Positions 48,540 through 59,957 of a DNA stretch of 64,000 nt are shown here, in pieces. Under the pieces are notes generated by a model. That model was not told the origin of the DNA. It made no database searches and worked only from the letters and a program-made list of their open reading frames with translations. The stretch is from Isoetes taiwanensis. Its lineage: Eukaryota > Streptophyta > Lycopodiopsida > Isoetales > Isoetaceae. A program made the translations under genes and the position numbers. The stretch spans positions 2,628,178 to 2,692,177 of the forward strand of contig JAJEKV010000002.1 in assembly GCA_021234155.1 (NCBI GenBank). The letters run 5' to 3'. Within the stretch, counting starts at the first letter, position 1. The number at the start of each line of letters is the position of its first letter.

Positions 48540-49981
48540 ACACCTGTTTTCTTCGAGCTCCAACTGTTTCTAGTAAAAGATCACAGCTTAGATCACAGCT
48601 TGCCCATCATTTTGCACAAACTTCGCTTGAATAGGCTTTGCTGCGATTCCTATGAAATTGGAAAGGAACTGAAAGATCCGAGCCCAGCCACATGGTGCTG
48701 AAAGCTTGAAAACGAGGAAATTTATCCCCATCGATCCGATTTTTCTAGCTTTATGGCTTGGTTCTGCGCCGCTGCAGTAAACGGCACCGCTGAGGCCATA
48801 CCCATCATCAGATCCCTTGTTTTATTGGGCCCGAACCCACCCACCGAGTTGGAATTGAAAACCCAAAGATAATGTGCATCAAATTCATGCCAGGCGGTAA
48901 AAATCCGCCTTTGGGCACAAATTCAGAGCTCAAATTCGAAGCAAGGAGAGGATTCGACCAACTGGGTCAGACTGGCATGCTCTGCCGGCACAACAACTCT
49001 GTTTCTTTCTATTCCATCCATCTATTCTATCTACTACATACACCACCAAGCCAAAAACCTAGTCTTTTCCTGCACCATGCCACAACCCCCACCATACATC
49101 ATGCCCCTGTATCATCGGTTTTTGGCCCCCAGAACCCCAAAAACCAGGTACGGATGGGTAAGGGCCTGCCAGGTGATTTGTGGCGGATCTGAAGAAAAAA
49201 GGATGCGGTTTTGCTCTAAAATCCTCCCCCCAAACAGGGAATCTTCTTCTTCTTCTCCAGAAGCCTTTGCCTGCTGCATCAACCCATTCAACCCACCAAC
49301 ACCAATACGCCCCTGCCCCTCTGTTATTCCTCTTCTTCCAAAAACCAAGTACGCATGGTTTTCAACCTAATTTCAATGCTCTAATTATTGTTTATTTTTC
49401 CTTGCTGCCTGGTATCCCAATTGGACTCCTCTCCTTCTTAATTGGACCTGAGTCATGTATAGAAGTTGTATGAAGTGGCCCACTTAAAAAAATATTACAA
49501 CTAAGTTAGATAGATTCCAATGATGAGTCATGCGTTAAGCATTGCCATTTGAAGTTATTGGATGTGCCTAGAAAATGGAAAGTCAATTTGTTTTTCAACT
49601 CTGAATGCATTTATATTTTGCGGAGATACTAGGCTATAAATTAATGTATGGTTAGCATTACTAGGTCCAATACTTAACTGTTAAAATGGCATTTTCCCTT
49701 GGTTAATAAGGTTTTATTTAAATGTTTGCTTTTAAACAAACTTCTAACTAATGCGAGCAAAGTGAATCTCAAAATTTGAACTTATTTTGAGAGCCTTGAA
49801 ATAGCATTATTATCTTCAATATTCAATATTCAATATGAGGGCAAAGCATCATGGCTTGAGATATGCTTGAAGATGTGTTTTCAGGTTGGTTCCAAGTTGA
49901 CCCATGTAGATAATAAATGAAAATAAGGGATAAAAAACACCGCCGGGTAACCTGGGTATCAACGGAAGACCAACCACAGCT
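48540..49981 (+). promoter_or_regulatory. Upstream region of the histidine gene
   Basis: No gene recognised. It lies between the right LTR of the outer element and the ATG of the ATP phosphoribosyltransferase gene, so it should hold the promoter and 5' UTR. A pyrimidine- and C-rich stretch at 49000-49360 has two similar segments (CCAAAAACCAGGTACGGATGG and CCAAAAACCAAGTACGCATGG at about 49138 and 49339), whose short frames look non-coding. No TATA box could be assigned with confidence. Confidence 0.4.
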
Positions 49982-52900
49982 ATGGCAACTACGGCGGCCA
50001 TGCAGCTGCAACTCCTTCCTAACAATGGCTTGTCTTCTTTTTGTGGATCCAAATCCTGCGCACCCTTTACCTCTGTGCATCTCCTCCCAGCTCATCTTCT
50101 TCCAGCAGGTCGTCGGGAACCATGTTACATGGCTTCTCCATCCCCCTCCATGGTTTCACAGCTGGAGCTTTCTTCCGTTGGGAGTATGAATATTACTTGT
50201 ACCATTTGCATTTGATGTTTTGTGTTGGAATGGGCTCGTTCTGTTCATGCCCAGCTGAATGGTGCCTTAGTTATTGTTGGTTACTTATACTCCTGATCCA
50301 TGTTTGCAGGAAATTTGAATCTGGGCTTACAGCGTAAAGCGGTGCGCTTAGGATTACCGAGCAAAGGTCGGATGGCAGAAGGGACTCTCGCCCTCTTGAA
50401 GGTTTGGGATTTCTTCAAGTTGAAAAATTTTTCGCCAGCCCTTTGTACGCAATACTAGCACCAAACTAACCTAGCCTAGTCTAATCAGGAGAAACGTACT
50501 AGAAGCTCTACGGCACAAATAACTTGTAGCTAACAGCATAATTTCAGGAAGACAATCTAAAAACTACATTCTCAACATTTGCTGCAGCATATCAAACTCA
50601 GTCAGATTGGTTGTGGACATGATTGCAGTGTTGCTATGGCTGCCACTTCATTCATCTTCATCATCACCATCTTCATCTTCACTCTCCTCCGCACATTCCT
50701 CTTCCTCCTCAACATCTTCTTTGTCATCCGCGTATGAGGCAGTACTGTCACTGTCCAATCGATGGGATGTGACTCTTACAGCAGAAGTGGCTGTGTGAAA
50801 TTAGCAGCCACACATTCATAGATATCATGTTCCTCTTCATTGACAATAGCTTCATTCTCGTGCAATTTTTGGATATGGCTAAAAATGCGATTGATCAGCC
50901 ATGAAATGGCCAAGATATAGCTAAGCACCTGATGACAGTACCTTAAAGTTTCATGTCTTAATGTTTCTAACGGGAAGTGGTCTCAATTCTACCATGATTA
51001 GGATAGACATCTACTAGACATTTATATTTGGGTAGTCTTATCAATCCAGACAGGCATCATCTTATCACTGGCTTATAGCGCACGTTGGCTATATGATATT
51101 TGCCACAAGCTCGTTACTTCCATTGTCCAATCTTGCTGCTTTGTGAGCAGTTTCCAGTTATGACAAAGCAAGTGATTCTTTTTTTCTCTTTCTGTGCACA
51201 CCATTCTTCTCTTTTCTCCAGTCATCTTGAATCTAGTCATTTCAAGTTTTGATGCAAGAAGATCAGCAAGGTCTAATTTGAGAGAGAACTCCATAATCAT
51301 TATTCTTTCTCTTGGTTTGGCTTTAGAAGAAGAGGAGCTTACAAAATGACCATCAGAGTCATAGTCTTATATATTGTGTATAGTAAGGCGATCTAGACTT
51401 CTCGATGCAGAACTATATATCACACAGCATTTAAAGCCTATTTAACACTTTTGTTCTATCACCAATTGCCATAGAATTAGATATAGGGCTAATGCGTCAA
51501 AGTTGATTTCCCTGAATAGTGACAGTAGTTTTACGGAATGAAATGTTTATCTTCAGGAGTGTCAGCTCTCTGTGCGCAAGCCCAATCCTCGACAATATGT
51601 TGCGGATATCCCCGAGGTAATGGGATTTTTATTAGCAATCATGTTTTTAAAGATTTACTTATTATTTTCTCTGCTTATATGTGCTATTGGTTGTCTGTAT
51701 ATCTCCTAATTCTTTGCATTTAATATTGTTGTTTTTACGCATCAGCTTAAGAACTTGGAAGTCTGGTTCCAGCGAGAAGCTGATGTAGTAAGAAAGATAC
51801 TTAGTGGGGATGTGGATTTAGGCATCGTAGGATATGACGTTGTTGTTGAACATGGTGAAGTAAGTGGTAAAGTTGGCAATTTTGTTTTCAATAGTTCTAT
51901 GATATTCAATTATGTTTGGCTTATCAAGAACATGAGGATGTTTTGCATTTTTTAAAGTTCAAATACATCCCTGCAATCTAATTTGGGTTTTTACTCTAGG
52001 AGAATGAAGATTTACTAGTTCTGCACGATGCATTAGGTTTTGGTGAATGTTACTTAGCACTTGGGGTAAGTAACATCCAGCAAAATTTGATTTCGAAACA
52101 TTTAAGATTTTGGTCTCTATATACTGTATTTGCAGATCCCCACTTATGGCATATTTGGTGATATTACATCCGTGGAAGAACTAGCAGCTATGCCTCAATG
52201 GACAGCAGATAGACCTTTGCGTATAGTGACTGGGTTTACAAATGTAAGTTTTTATTGCATGACAAGGAATGCATCTTTGATCACATGTTTAAGCCAAAAA
52301 GTTAAAATTTTAATGTGTTGGAACATGCAAACAAAAAAAAAAAGGAAAGCTTATGAAACGTGATTAGATTTGCAGCTTGGCCAGCGGTACCTCCAAGAGA
52401 AGGGATTTAAACATGTGAAGCTTTCCACAGCTGATGGCGCACTAGAGGCTGCACCAGCAGTAAGACCTTATCATATTCGTCTTTTTTAAATTTTTGTGCC
52501 CCGCTCTGGCTAAGATCCATTAATTTCAAGCACATCCTTAATGCATCTGGTAGGGGTCAACTTACATGCATTTGTCAAAGTTTGTATACGTTATGTCTGC
52601 ATTGTCATGAATGCAGAAAATACCTAGACTGGTAAGACTTCTGACCTAGTCTCTCCAACCAGTATGTTGCATACTTATAGTCTCAAAAAGGCGATCTGGT
52701 GCAATTTTTTTTTTTTGCACTTTGTAACTCAAGCTGCTTCTGCTAATCAAATATAGAAGAATGTCCTAGAAAATATCATTTGAAGAGCAGTTCTACATTT
52801 TGAACGACAATCAGGAATTTAAAGTCTTAACAATGTCTTGCAGGCAAATTCTAGCTATTCTATATCTTAAAACTTCCTTGTCAAGTCCCAAGGATCGTTG

Positions 52901-54547
52901 TGCAGTTGTATCATGAAGTTGTTATGTGAAATATTTGAACTGATTCACTATCCTCGGCGATCTAAATCTGTATCTACTATTATATATCTTTGGAAAGAGG
53001 ATGGACAAAGGACGAGTCATATGTCAATTGAGCTTACCATAGATGTCTCTGAGCCAAGTAAATGTATGAGCATCACTTTTTGGCATGTCATGTCTCTATC
53101 TCTCTCTGCTGTATCATTTTCATGCTTCTGAGGCAGTTTCCCATGAACCCAGAACCTCGAGGGCTTCTGGAGGTTAGGCGTAGACCTGGGGCATTCCCGT
53201 GAACACCTCACCTCAACCTACCAGCCTGGTCAAGTATTTGTTTCTATGATTTTCAACGTCCAGGTCCACAACTCCTGTTATTATTCAGAGCAGATGTTTT
53301 CAATTTACTGAAGCAGCTCCCAAATTTGTGCTGATCCAGTTAACCCCTTCCTGCCAAGAAACAAAATTCAGGATCGCGTGTTCATGCGAATGGCGCTCCT
53401 TTAGGTTTACCATGCCATGTGGCCTAGAATGGGAAACCATCCTGAATGCCTCAACCAATACCTATCACTGTGGAAGGGAGTTTTACCTTGTAAAATACAT
53501 TTCTGTATGATACAGGTCCCTACGAAAAAATCTACAAAGCTTTTCTTTTCAACACTCAATCTTTATTGTATAAACCGTGGCCCCAAACTAAAAGCTCGGC
53601 TTCATCAAAGCACTTATAGGTCAACTAATAGCCCCAAACTTTCTTAGTTATGAAGGATGTATATTCCATTGATGGCATTCTATTTATGACAGATGGGTAC
53701 AGCAGATGCCATTCTGGACCTTGTTAGCAGTGGGACAACACTTCGCGAAAATAATCTTAAGGAAATAGAAGGTGGCAAAGTTATGTCTAGTCAGGTAAGC
53801 TTTTACTTCCAGAAAATATGTTGTAATCTCTTTTTAAACTGAAAGTCAGCATCTTAATTTTTCAGGGCGTTTTAATTGCTAGTAGGAAAGCACTATTGGA
53901 GCGTCCAGGAGCCTTGGAGGCTGTACATGAAATGCTTGAACGTCTGGACGCACATCTTAGAGCTAGGGATCAATTTTTGGTAGAGAGTTCGATCACTTTA
54001 TTGTACTATCATGAGAGCATTGGCTAATTTTATTTCCAAAATCAGTGACTTTCTATCTTAGTGTTCTCATCACTGGTTCTGGATGCCATGTAGGTGACAG
54101 CTAACATGCGGGGTGACTCTGCTGAAGATGTCGCTTCGCGAGTATTGAAGAGTTCACAAGTTTCAGGTTTACAGGTAAAAGCTATTGGCTATAAAGTGGT
54201 ACAGTCATGGAGGGTCAAAGATGTTCTAAGAACCTTGGAGTTACATCATGCAGGGACCGACTGTGAGTCCAGTGTATAGTCAAGAGAATAGTCTTAAAGT
54301 CAATTATTTTGCAGTATCAATCTGTGTAAATAAGAAAGATTTATACAGTTCTGTGAAGAAACTGAGAGGGGTAAGCTATATGTTGGTTGTTTGTGAATTT
54401 TAATAATCAATTCCTTTATCTCTGAGATCCTTATCTCTAAAACCTTCACAGATGTCTGGTAGTGGCGTGCTTGTGGCACCCTTGACCTATATCTTTGAGG
54501 AAGAGTCTCCACGATGGCGCACACTGCTTGAAAAGTTGAATAAGTGA
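49982..54547 (+). CDS. HISN1: ATP phosphoribosyltransferase, plastid, histidine biosynthesis step 1
   Basis: Joins ATP and PRPP to phosphoribosyl-ATP plus pyrophosphate, the first and feedback-controlled step of histidine synthesis, in the plastid. Twelve exons: 49982-50183, 50310-50401, 51557-51616, 51746-51859, 52000-52065, 52136-52243, 52376-52459, 53693-53794, 53866-53979, 54094-54174, 54254-54370 and 54452-54547. All introns are GT-AG; every intron after the first is phase 0; the product is 411 residues, as in Arabidopsis. Residues 1 to about 70 are a transit peptide; LGLPSKGRM at 81-89 opens the catalytic domain; [11 protein letters not shown] follows; [12 protein letters not shown] at 252-263 is the PRPP loop; [10 protein letters not shown] and GPTVSPVY lead into the C-terminal ACT-like HisG_C domain of the long form, which binds histidine. 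It looks intact. The ATG is the first in frame with a transit-type leader. Confidence 0.96.
50648..50790 (-). pseudogene. Antisense terminal exon inside intron 2 of the histidine gene
   Basis: On the minus strand a TTCACACAG acceptor is followed by 46 codons and TGA. The peptide starts [20 protein letters not shown] and ends in a strongly acidic tail ([20 protein letters not shown]). A 56-codon open stretch in another frame (about 50779-50949, with [20 protein letters not shown]) and a 75-codon frame at 51073-51300 lie upstream on the same strand. Together they suggest a gene or gene fragment nested in the 1155-bp intron. The family is not recognised; the acidic run could also reflect a GAA-rich simple sequence. 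Confidence 0.4.
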
Positions 54548-54836
54548 TTTACTGTGCAAGAGTCTGCCAGGTGGTATTTAAGGATATTTATTAGCCATGG
54601 AGAAGATGGCACTATTTTTGATCATCATGTATTTTGAATTCTCAGGCTGGTTCTCACTTTGCACACCAGTTTGTTAATCTAAATGCCAAGAGGCTAGTTA
54701 GTATTTTGTATCTTGTTCCTGTCAGAGCTATGGGCCTCCATTCTGATATGGATAGGGGCCTCTCCACATTTGGAACTAAGGCAACGAAGCCAGCAGCCAG
54801 GCTCAAACAAATCATTAAATACCTCTTAGATTTTCA

Positions 54837-57800
54837 CTAATGCCGGTTCAGATGGTTTAACAAAATAAAAAAAGAGACTTTCCCCGCCCAAGCACCCTTG
54901 ATTGCTATCTGCATATCTTCCTTGAGCTCGTGCCAAAACTCAAGGAGGAATTCCGGTGGAAAACCGACAGGGTCGGGTGTTTTCCCATGAGGCATGGATT
55001 TCAGAGTTCTATGAACCTCATCGAACGTAATGTCCCCAAGAAGGGCACTATTATCCTCTTCTAAGATTTCCAGTTGAAGGGCCTGTAGGCACTGCTGAAG
55101 GTCCGCTGCATAGGTACTAGGCAAAGGCTTTTCAGCAAAAGGTATTCAGTAATCGAGGATGGGTTCTCGATCTTGGCTTGATTGGCATTCATTACTGGGG
55201 TTATTATTGATCGGTCTGATTCCAGCCAGCCTAAAGAGCACTTTTGAACTTTCTTTATCTGCATGCTCATACCAATGAGCCTTTGCTCTCACAGCAGCAC
55301 CTCTTGCTTCATCTTCCTCTATATCCTTGAGCTGAAGCTCTAATCCTTTCTCCAGCACATGTAGAGTCTCAAGGTTAGGCTTAAGGATGAGTTCTTGTTT
55401 GATCAATCTGATCCTACTCCTTAGATCTGCTTTCCGACTTCTAAACTCAGCAGCTCGCTAAGTTTATTCTGTCATCTTATCATGCTGGGAAGTTCCACTT
55501 GCATCGGAAGCGTGCTAAAAAAAACTCTGAGCGCAGTGCAGAATCCACTTTTGGAGAGGTAGGATACATTGAATTTGAATGTGGTACTTGCAGCTTTGGT
55601 AGCTTGTTGGCATGGCCCCATGAACAAATATTGGGGGATATTATCCGACTGGATAAACCCCACACCAGCTTTCACATAACATTGGCAACATTGGGATTTG
55701 CAACGTAACCCCTTTTGCTTGTTTGGCCATGAATATAGATGATTTGTAGGAGGCACCAGCTTAAGGCCTATTGTATCCAGCAGAATTTCTCAAGTAATTT
55801 TTTCTTGTGGAGATAAGTTACGTTGGATACCTACCTTTTGCTCTCACGAGTCTGTAATATTGTAATCACCAACCAAAACCCAATTTACAGTTGCTTGATT
55901 ACCTGCCCATTGAGCTATACTGCGCCAGATGTTGGCTCTTTCCGATGTGGAGTTGGAGGCATATACATTAACAAGCCCCCAGCTACTTTCTTCAGTAAAA
56001 AAAGTAACCGCGTGCCATCTCCCATTCCCACTGGTATGAGAGTGCTGGATTATTAGATCTCTATGCTTCTTCCAGAGCAGGGCTATACAATCAGCCCTTG
56101 AAGCAATAGAACAGTATCCATCTATCCAATCGCATAGAGACTGAGCACCAAAATCATCTAAGCGATGTTCCTGCAACAACATTACATCTAGAGACATAGA
56201 CCTCAGGGCTGCAAGAACCCTGGACCTTTTCAACGCTCACTTTATGCCATGCAAGTTCCAAGAAAAAATCTTCATTGCAAGTATTAAGAATGACCCAAAT
56301 CTACACCCCTTTGATGCCAAGAGACACTTACTTGAAGAGAAGTGCCTCGGCTATCTTGCCCGCAGATCCCATCGTGCATTTCTTCTTTTTCTTGCTATCT
56401 TGGCTCGTGGAATTTGCATTTGCCACAATTGATGAAGAAGCCCCTCCCTCCACTTCCTTGAGCAGCACTTCAATTGGAATCTCATTGCTTACATCCTCCA
56501 ATCCTTGCTTATCTATGATAGTGGTAGTCTCGGAGACTAAGTTATCCACCTCAATAGCTATCTCAGCCTCATGGTGCACCAAAGCTGGGCATGCCACCTT
56601 AGCAACCACAGGCTCCAGCTCATGCACCAGAGCTGGAGCTGCAAGTCATTTGCACCATCCAGTCTGGCATCTAGATCACTCGCCATCTCAAGAGGGGATG
56701 CCACCTCGATTCCAACTGTTGGATTGTTCACCCTTGACATAACCGTATGCAAGTTTGATGCATGCAACAAATCCGTATCAGGAACAGAAGCACCTGCCCC
56801 ACTCCCTATAGGCTGTTGGGAAGTTAACAGATTCTTCCAATGTCACGTCGGAATAAAAGTCTCTGCCCCACTCCCTATAACCAATGTCATGTCAAGAACA
56901 GAAGCATTTCCACTTCCTTGAGCAGTACTTCAATCTGAATCTCATTGCTTACATCCTCTAATCCTTGCTTGTCTGTGACAGTGGCAGTCTCTGAGACTAA
57001 GTTATCCACCTTAGCAGCCATCTCAGCCTCATGGTTCAGATCATGTACTAGAGCTGGGCATGCCACCTTAGCAACCATCTCAGCCCCAAGCTCCAGCACA
57101 TGCACCAGAGCTGGAGCTTCAAGTCATTTGCACCATCCAGTCTGGCATCTAGATCACCCGCCATCTCAAGAGGGGATGCCACCTCGAGCCCAACTGTTGG
57201 ATTGTTCACTCTTGACATAACCGTTTGTTTGCAGGCCTTGATGCGTGTAGCAAATCCATGTCAGGAATAAAAGCACCTGTCCCACTCCCTATAGGTTGTT
57301 GGGAAGTTACAGATTCTCCCAATGTTACGTCAGGAACAAAAGTCTCTGCCCCACTCTCTACAACAAATGTCATGTCAGGAACATAAGCATATGTCTCTCT
57401 CCCTACATGTTGTTGGGAAGTTATAGGACCTCCCAATGTTTCGGCATTCTCAACTACATTTCCCCCACTCTTCTCTAACACTTCAGTAGCCAATATACAA
57501 TCATATATCCCCTGGACAGTGACACCATCTTCTACATCCCACCCACGCTCTTGCCCTTAGCATCTCTGTTTGCCTGCTCAGTTTGACGTGAGCTTTCACC
57601 TTTTTCATAGATTGATGGCAGTATGCTAGCCCGGCCCCTGCCTTTAGCATAAGAGGAGCCACGACCCCTTCTTGAACCTGGACTTCTTGCAACTGTAGTG
57701 AAGTCCACCTTCTCATCAATGGCAAGATCAGGCTTGGGAATTTGATTGATAGAGCCTTGGCCTTGGGCACAATTAGGCTCATACAACCTTTTATGACACA

Positions 57801-58600
57801 TGTTATAAACATCAGGCAATCCCTCAAGCTTTAATGAGAACCAACATTCTTCACCATAAAACCTCAAAATACCACTCCTTCACCTCAATCATCAGACATA
57901 TTCGAGGGGCTGAATCAGGCCGAATTTCAAGCTTGACAAACTCTCAACCCTCTCACAGATGAGTCTCAGTATTGATTCTGTCAAGTATTCTGAGCATAAC
58001 CCCTTGAGTGATGCCCAAGCCAGAGAAGGAACTTTCGAAGGGTTATCACATTGAAATTGGACCTCCATCTATGTAAGATTATTTCTCCCTTATAGACCCC
58101 TGTCTGAGCAAGATTTCAATGTCTTTGCTATCGTTGGCTTCCACTAAGAAATAGGGAAAATTGAGCCATTCTACTCTAAGCAGAGCAGCCTTTCTACACA
58201 CTGTTTCTAAGGCACGCCCGATCGCAACAAGGTTTGGCTCACCCTTTATGATTCATCCAGTAATCCACTCCCTTCCAATCTTTTAATTCTATTAGCTACA
58301 TCTTGTGTCTGCAGAGAGACCAAGCAATTGTTCTGTAGATCCACCAGGCCAATTACACATGTTAGCTCTTGGTACCCGGGGTAACTTGAGCATAGGAGGG
58401 TTGCTCCTTCAACAGCAGGGCCCATTGATCTTTGACTTTATGTTGAGGTGGAGTGGGAAACAACCTCAGAGTTATCCGCCCTCTTAGCCATTCGCAATCG
58501 ATTTTGAAGACCCCTATAGAATGAATCGAGCTAGTAAGCACGATTTCATTAATTGGAGAAAATAAGCCCATTTTGAGAATTTTAAGCACACCTAATTTGC
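54837..58600 (-). mobile_element. L1-type LINE, 5' two thirds, decayed
   Basis: Reads leftward. ORF1 runs from about 58590 to 56328: an N-terminal piece with DCEWLRGRITLRLFP, a degenerate knuckle region LEGLPDVYNMCHKRLYEPNC at 57532-57867, then a duplicated hydrophilic section ending KIAEALLFK. ORF2 starts near 56279 with MKIFSWNLHGIK, a stop shortly after, then the endonuclease with MSLDVMLLQEHRLDDF and WVLVGDYN. It continues through a linker (55146-55406) to the beginning of the reverse transcriptase, with FPPEFLLEFWHELKEDM near 54930, and stops at about 54840. The rest of the reverse transcriptase, the zf-RVT domain and the poly(A) are missing. It lies about 290 bp past the stop codon of the histidine gene. 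Several frame breaks; dead. Confidence 0.85.
56451..57410 (-). repeat. 460-bp tandem duplication within LINE ORF1
   Basis: CACTTCCTTGAGCAG begins both copies (56451, 56911), which stay alike to about 57370. The period of 460 is not a multiple of three, so the duplication shifts the reading frame of ORF1. Confidence 0.92.
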
Positions 58601-59957
58601 TCTAGCACGAATACTTTCACCTACTTCTCGAGCACAAGAAACATGAGGTAATTAACATACACATATACATAAAAATTTTGTGTTATACTTGTACGTGTAC
58701 ATGACACTCGTAGAAGCTCAATAATGGCCCTACATTGTACACCAATAATTCACATAAATAATTTTACTTCACTATAAAAAAACGCTTGACGAGGGGTAGA
58801 GGCCATTCATCTTCCATGGCTTCCTCGATGCCTCGCCCGTGAGCACATCCGCTCTTTCAAGTGTTACTTGAGCTACAAACGATCCGGGCGAATCGCTTAG
58901 AAATGGCGTTAAGCTTGATCCATGGCTCTTATCTAAAGCTGATGGACCTGCTAGTGCTTGCAGAAGCTCACTCGTGTTAAGGTCCACATTTATCGCTTCC
59001 CGACCGGAGATCTATGAGCTGAATGGCATCACGAGCTTTGATGTTGATGACGAGTGAATCGCACCGCCAATAATGTAATAATGACATGGGTACCTAATAA
59101 CTAAGTAAGGATGTAATAGCATTCTGATTAAGGATGTAATATCACGCACCTTTAACCGAAAGTATATTGTAACGATGTGCTATCCCACCTCCACTTTTTC
59201 TCGCGTAAGTCGCCATTGAATTCAATCATAGCTAAATTGGCAAGCAAACATGTTTTCAAACATACGATATTAGTATGAAATCAGTAATATTCTTGTAGAC
59301 GATATTAACAACAGTCGATGAACGTGTATTACACGCTCAATAATGGGGGCCAAAGTCTACCCCAATAATTCACCTCAATCATTCCACTTCACTATAAAAG
59401 CTTCTCACTTGGGCTAAATTTCATTCATCCCCATGGATTTTTCGCCTTCTTCAATTCACCACATTGAGGCGATCAAGTGCTCAATGAGCCACGAAGATCT
59501 TGTTGGTTGCCTAGACAGGGCATCTTCTTCTTGATCCCTACCGCGAAGAAAAGCTTTGGCCGAGATTCATTGCCCTCTGCACCAATTCGTGTTATGATCC
59601 ATCCGATTTGGTTTCCCGAAAGATGAGCTATGAGATATCGTGGATCACTACTACGATATGTAGGGGATCACTACTACAGTGAAGATGAATGAATCACCGC
59701 TTGGCATTGTATAGTGTAAGAGCTCTTGTGTTGAGATGAAAAACACAAAGCCTAATGAATAATAATTAGTCTATTGTAAGTCGCATGTCATGTATGATAT
59801 AGTAATTATGTAAAAGAGCATTGCATACCTCAAGAGTTCTCATCCTCGCTCGTTAGCTTCTTTAGCCACTAATTCTTGCAACCGAGCCCCCACACTCATC
59901 GGGGATCACCGGCCGACAACGGCCTGGTCCCTACGGCCCAACCATAGTCTATCGTTT
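58601..59957. repeat. Spacer with a diverged duplication, offset about 619 bp
   Basis: 58715-58780 and 59334-59400 share GCTCAATAATGG, CCAATAATTCAC and ACTTCACTATAAAA, and weaker likeness continues for about 300 bp. ACTATAAAA looks like a TATA box in both copies, each followed by a CCATGG start context. No frame gives a recognisable protein. Confidence 0.4.
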
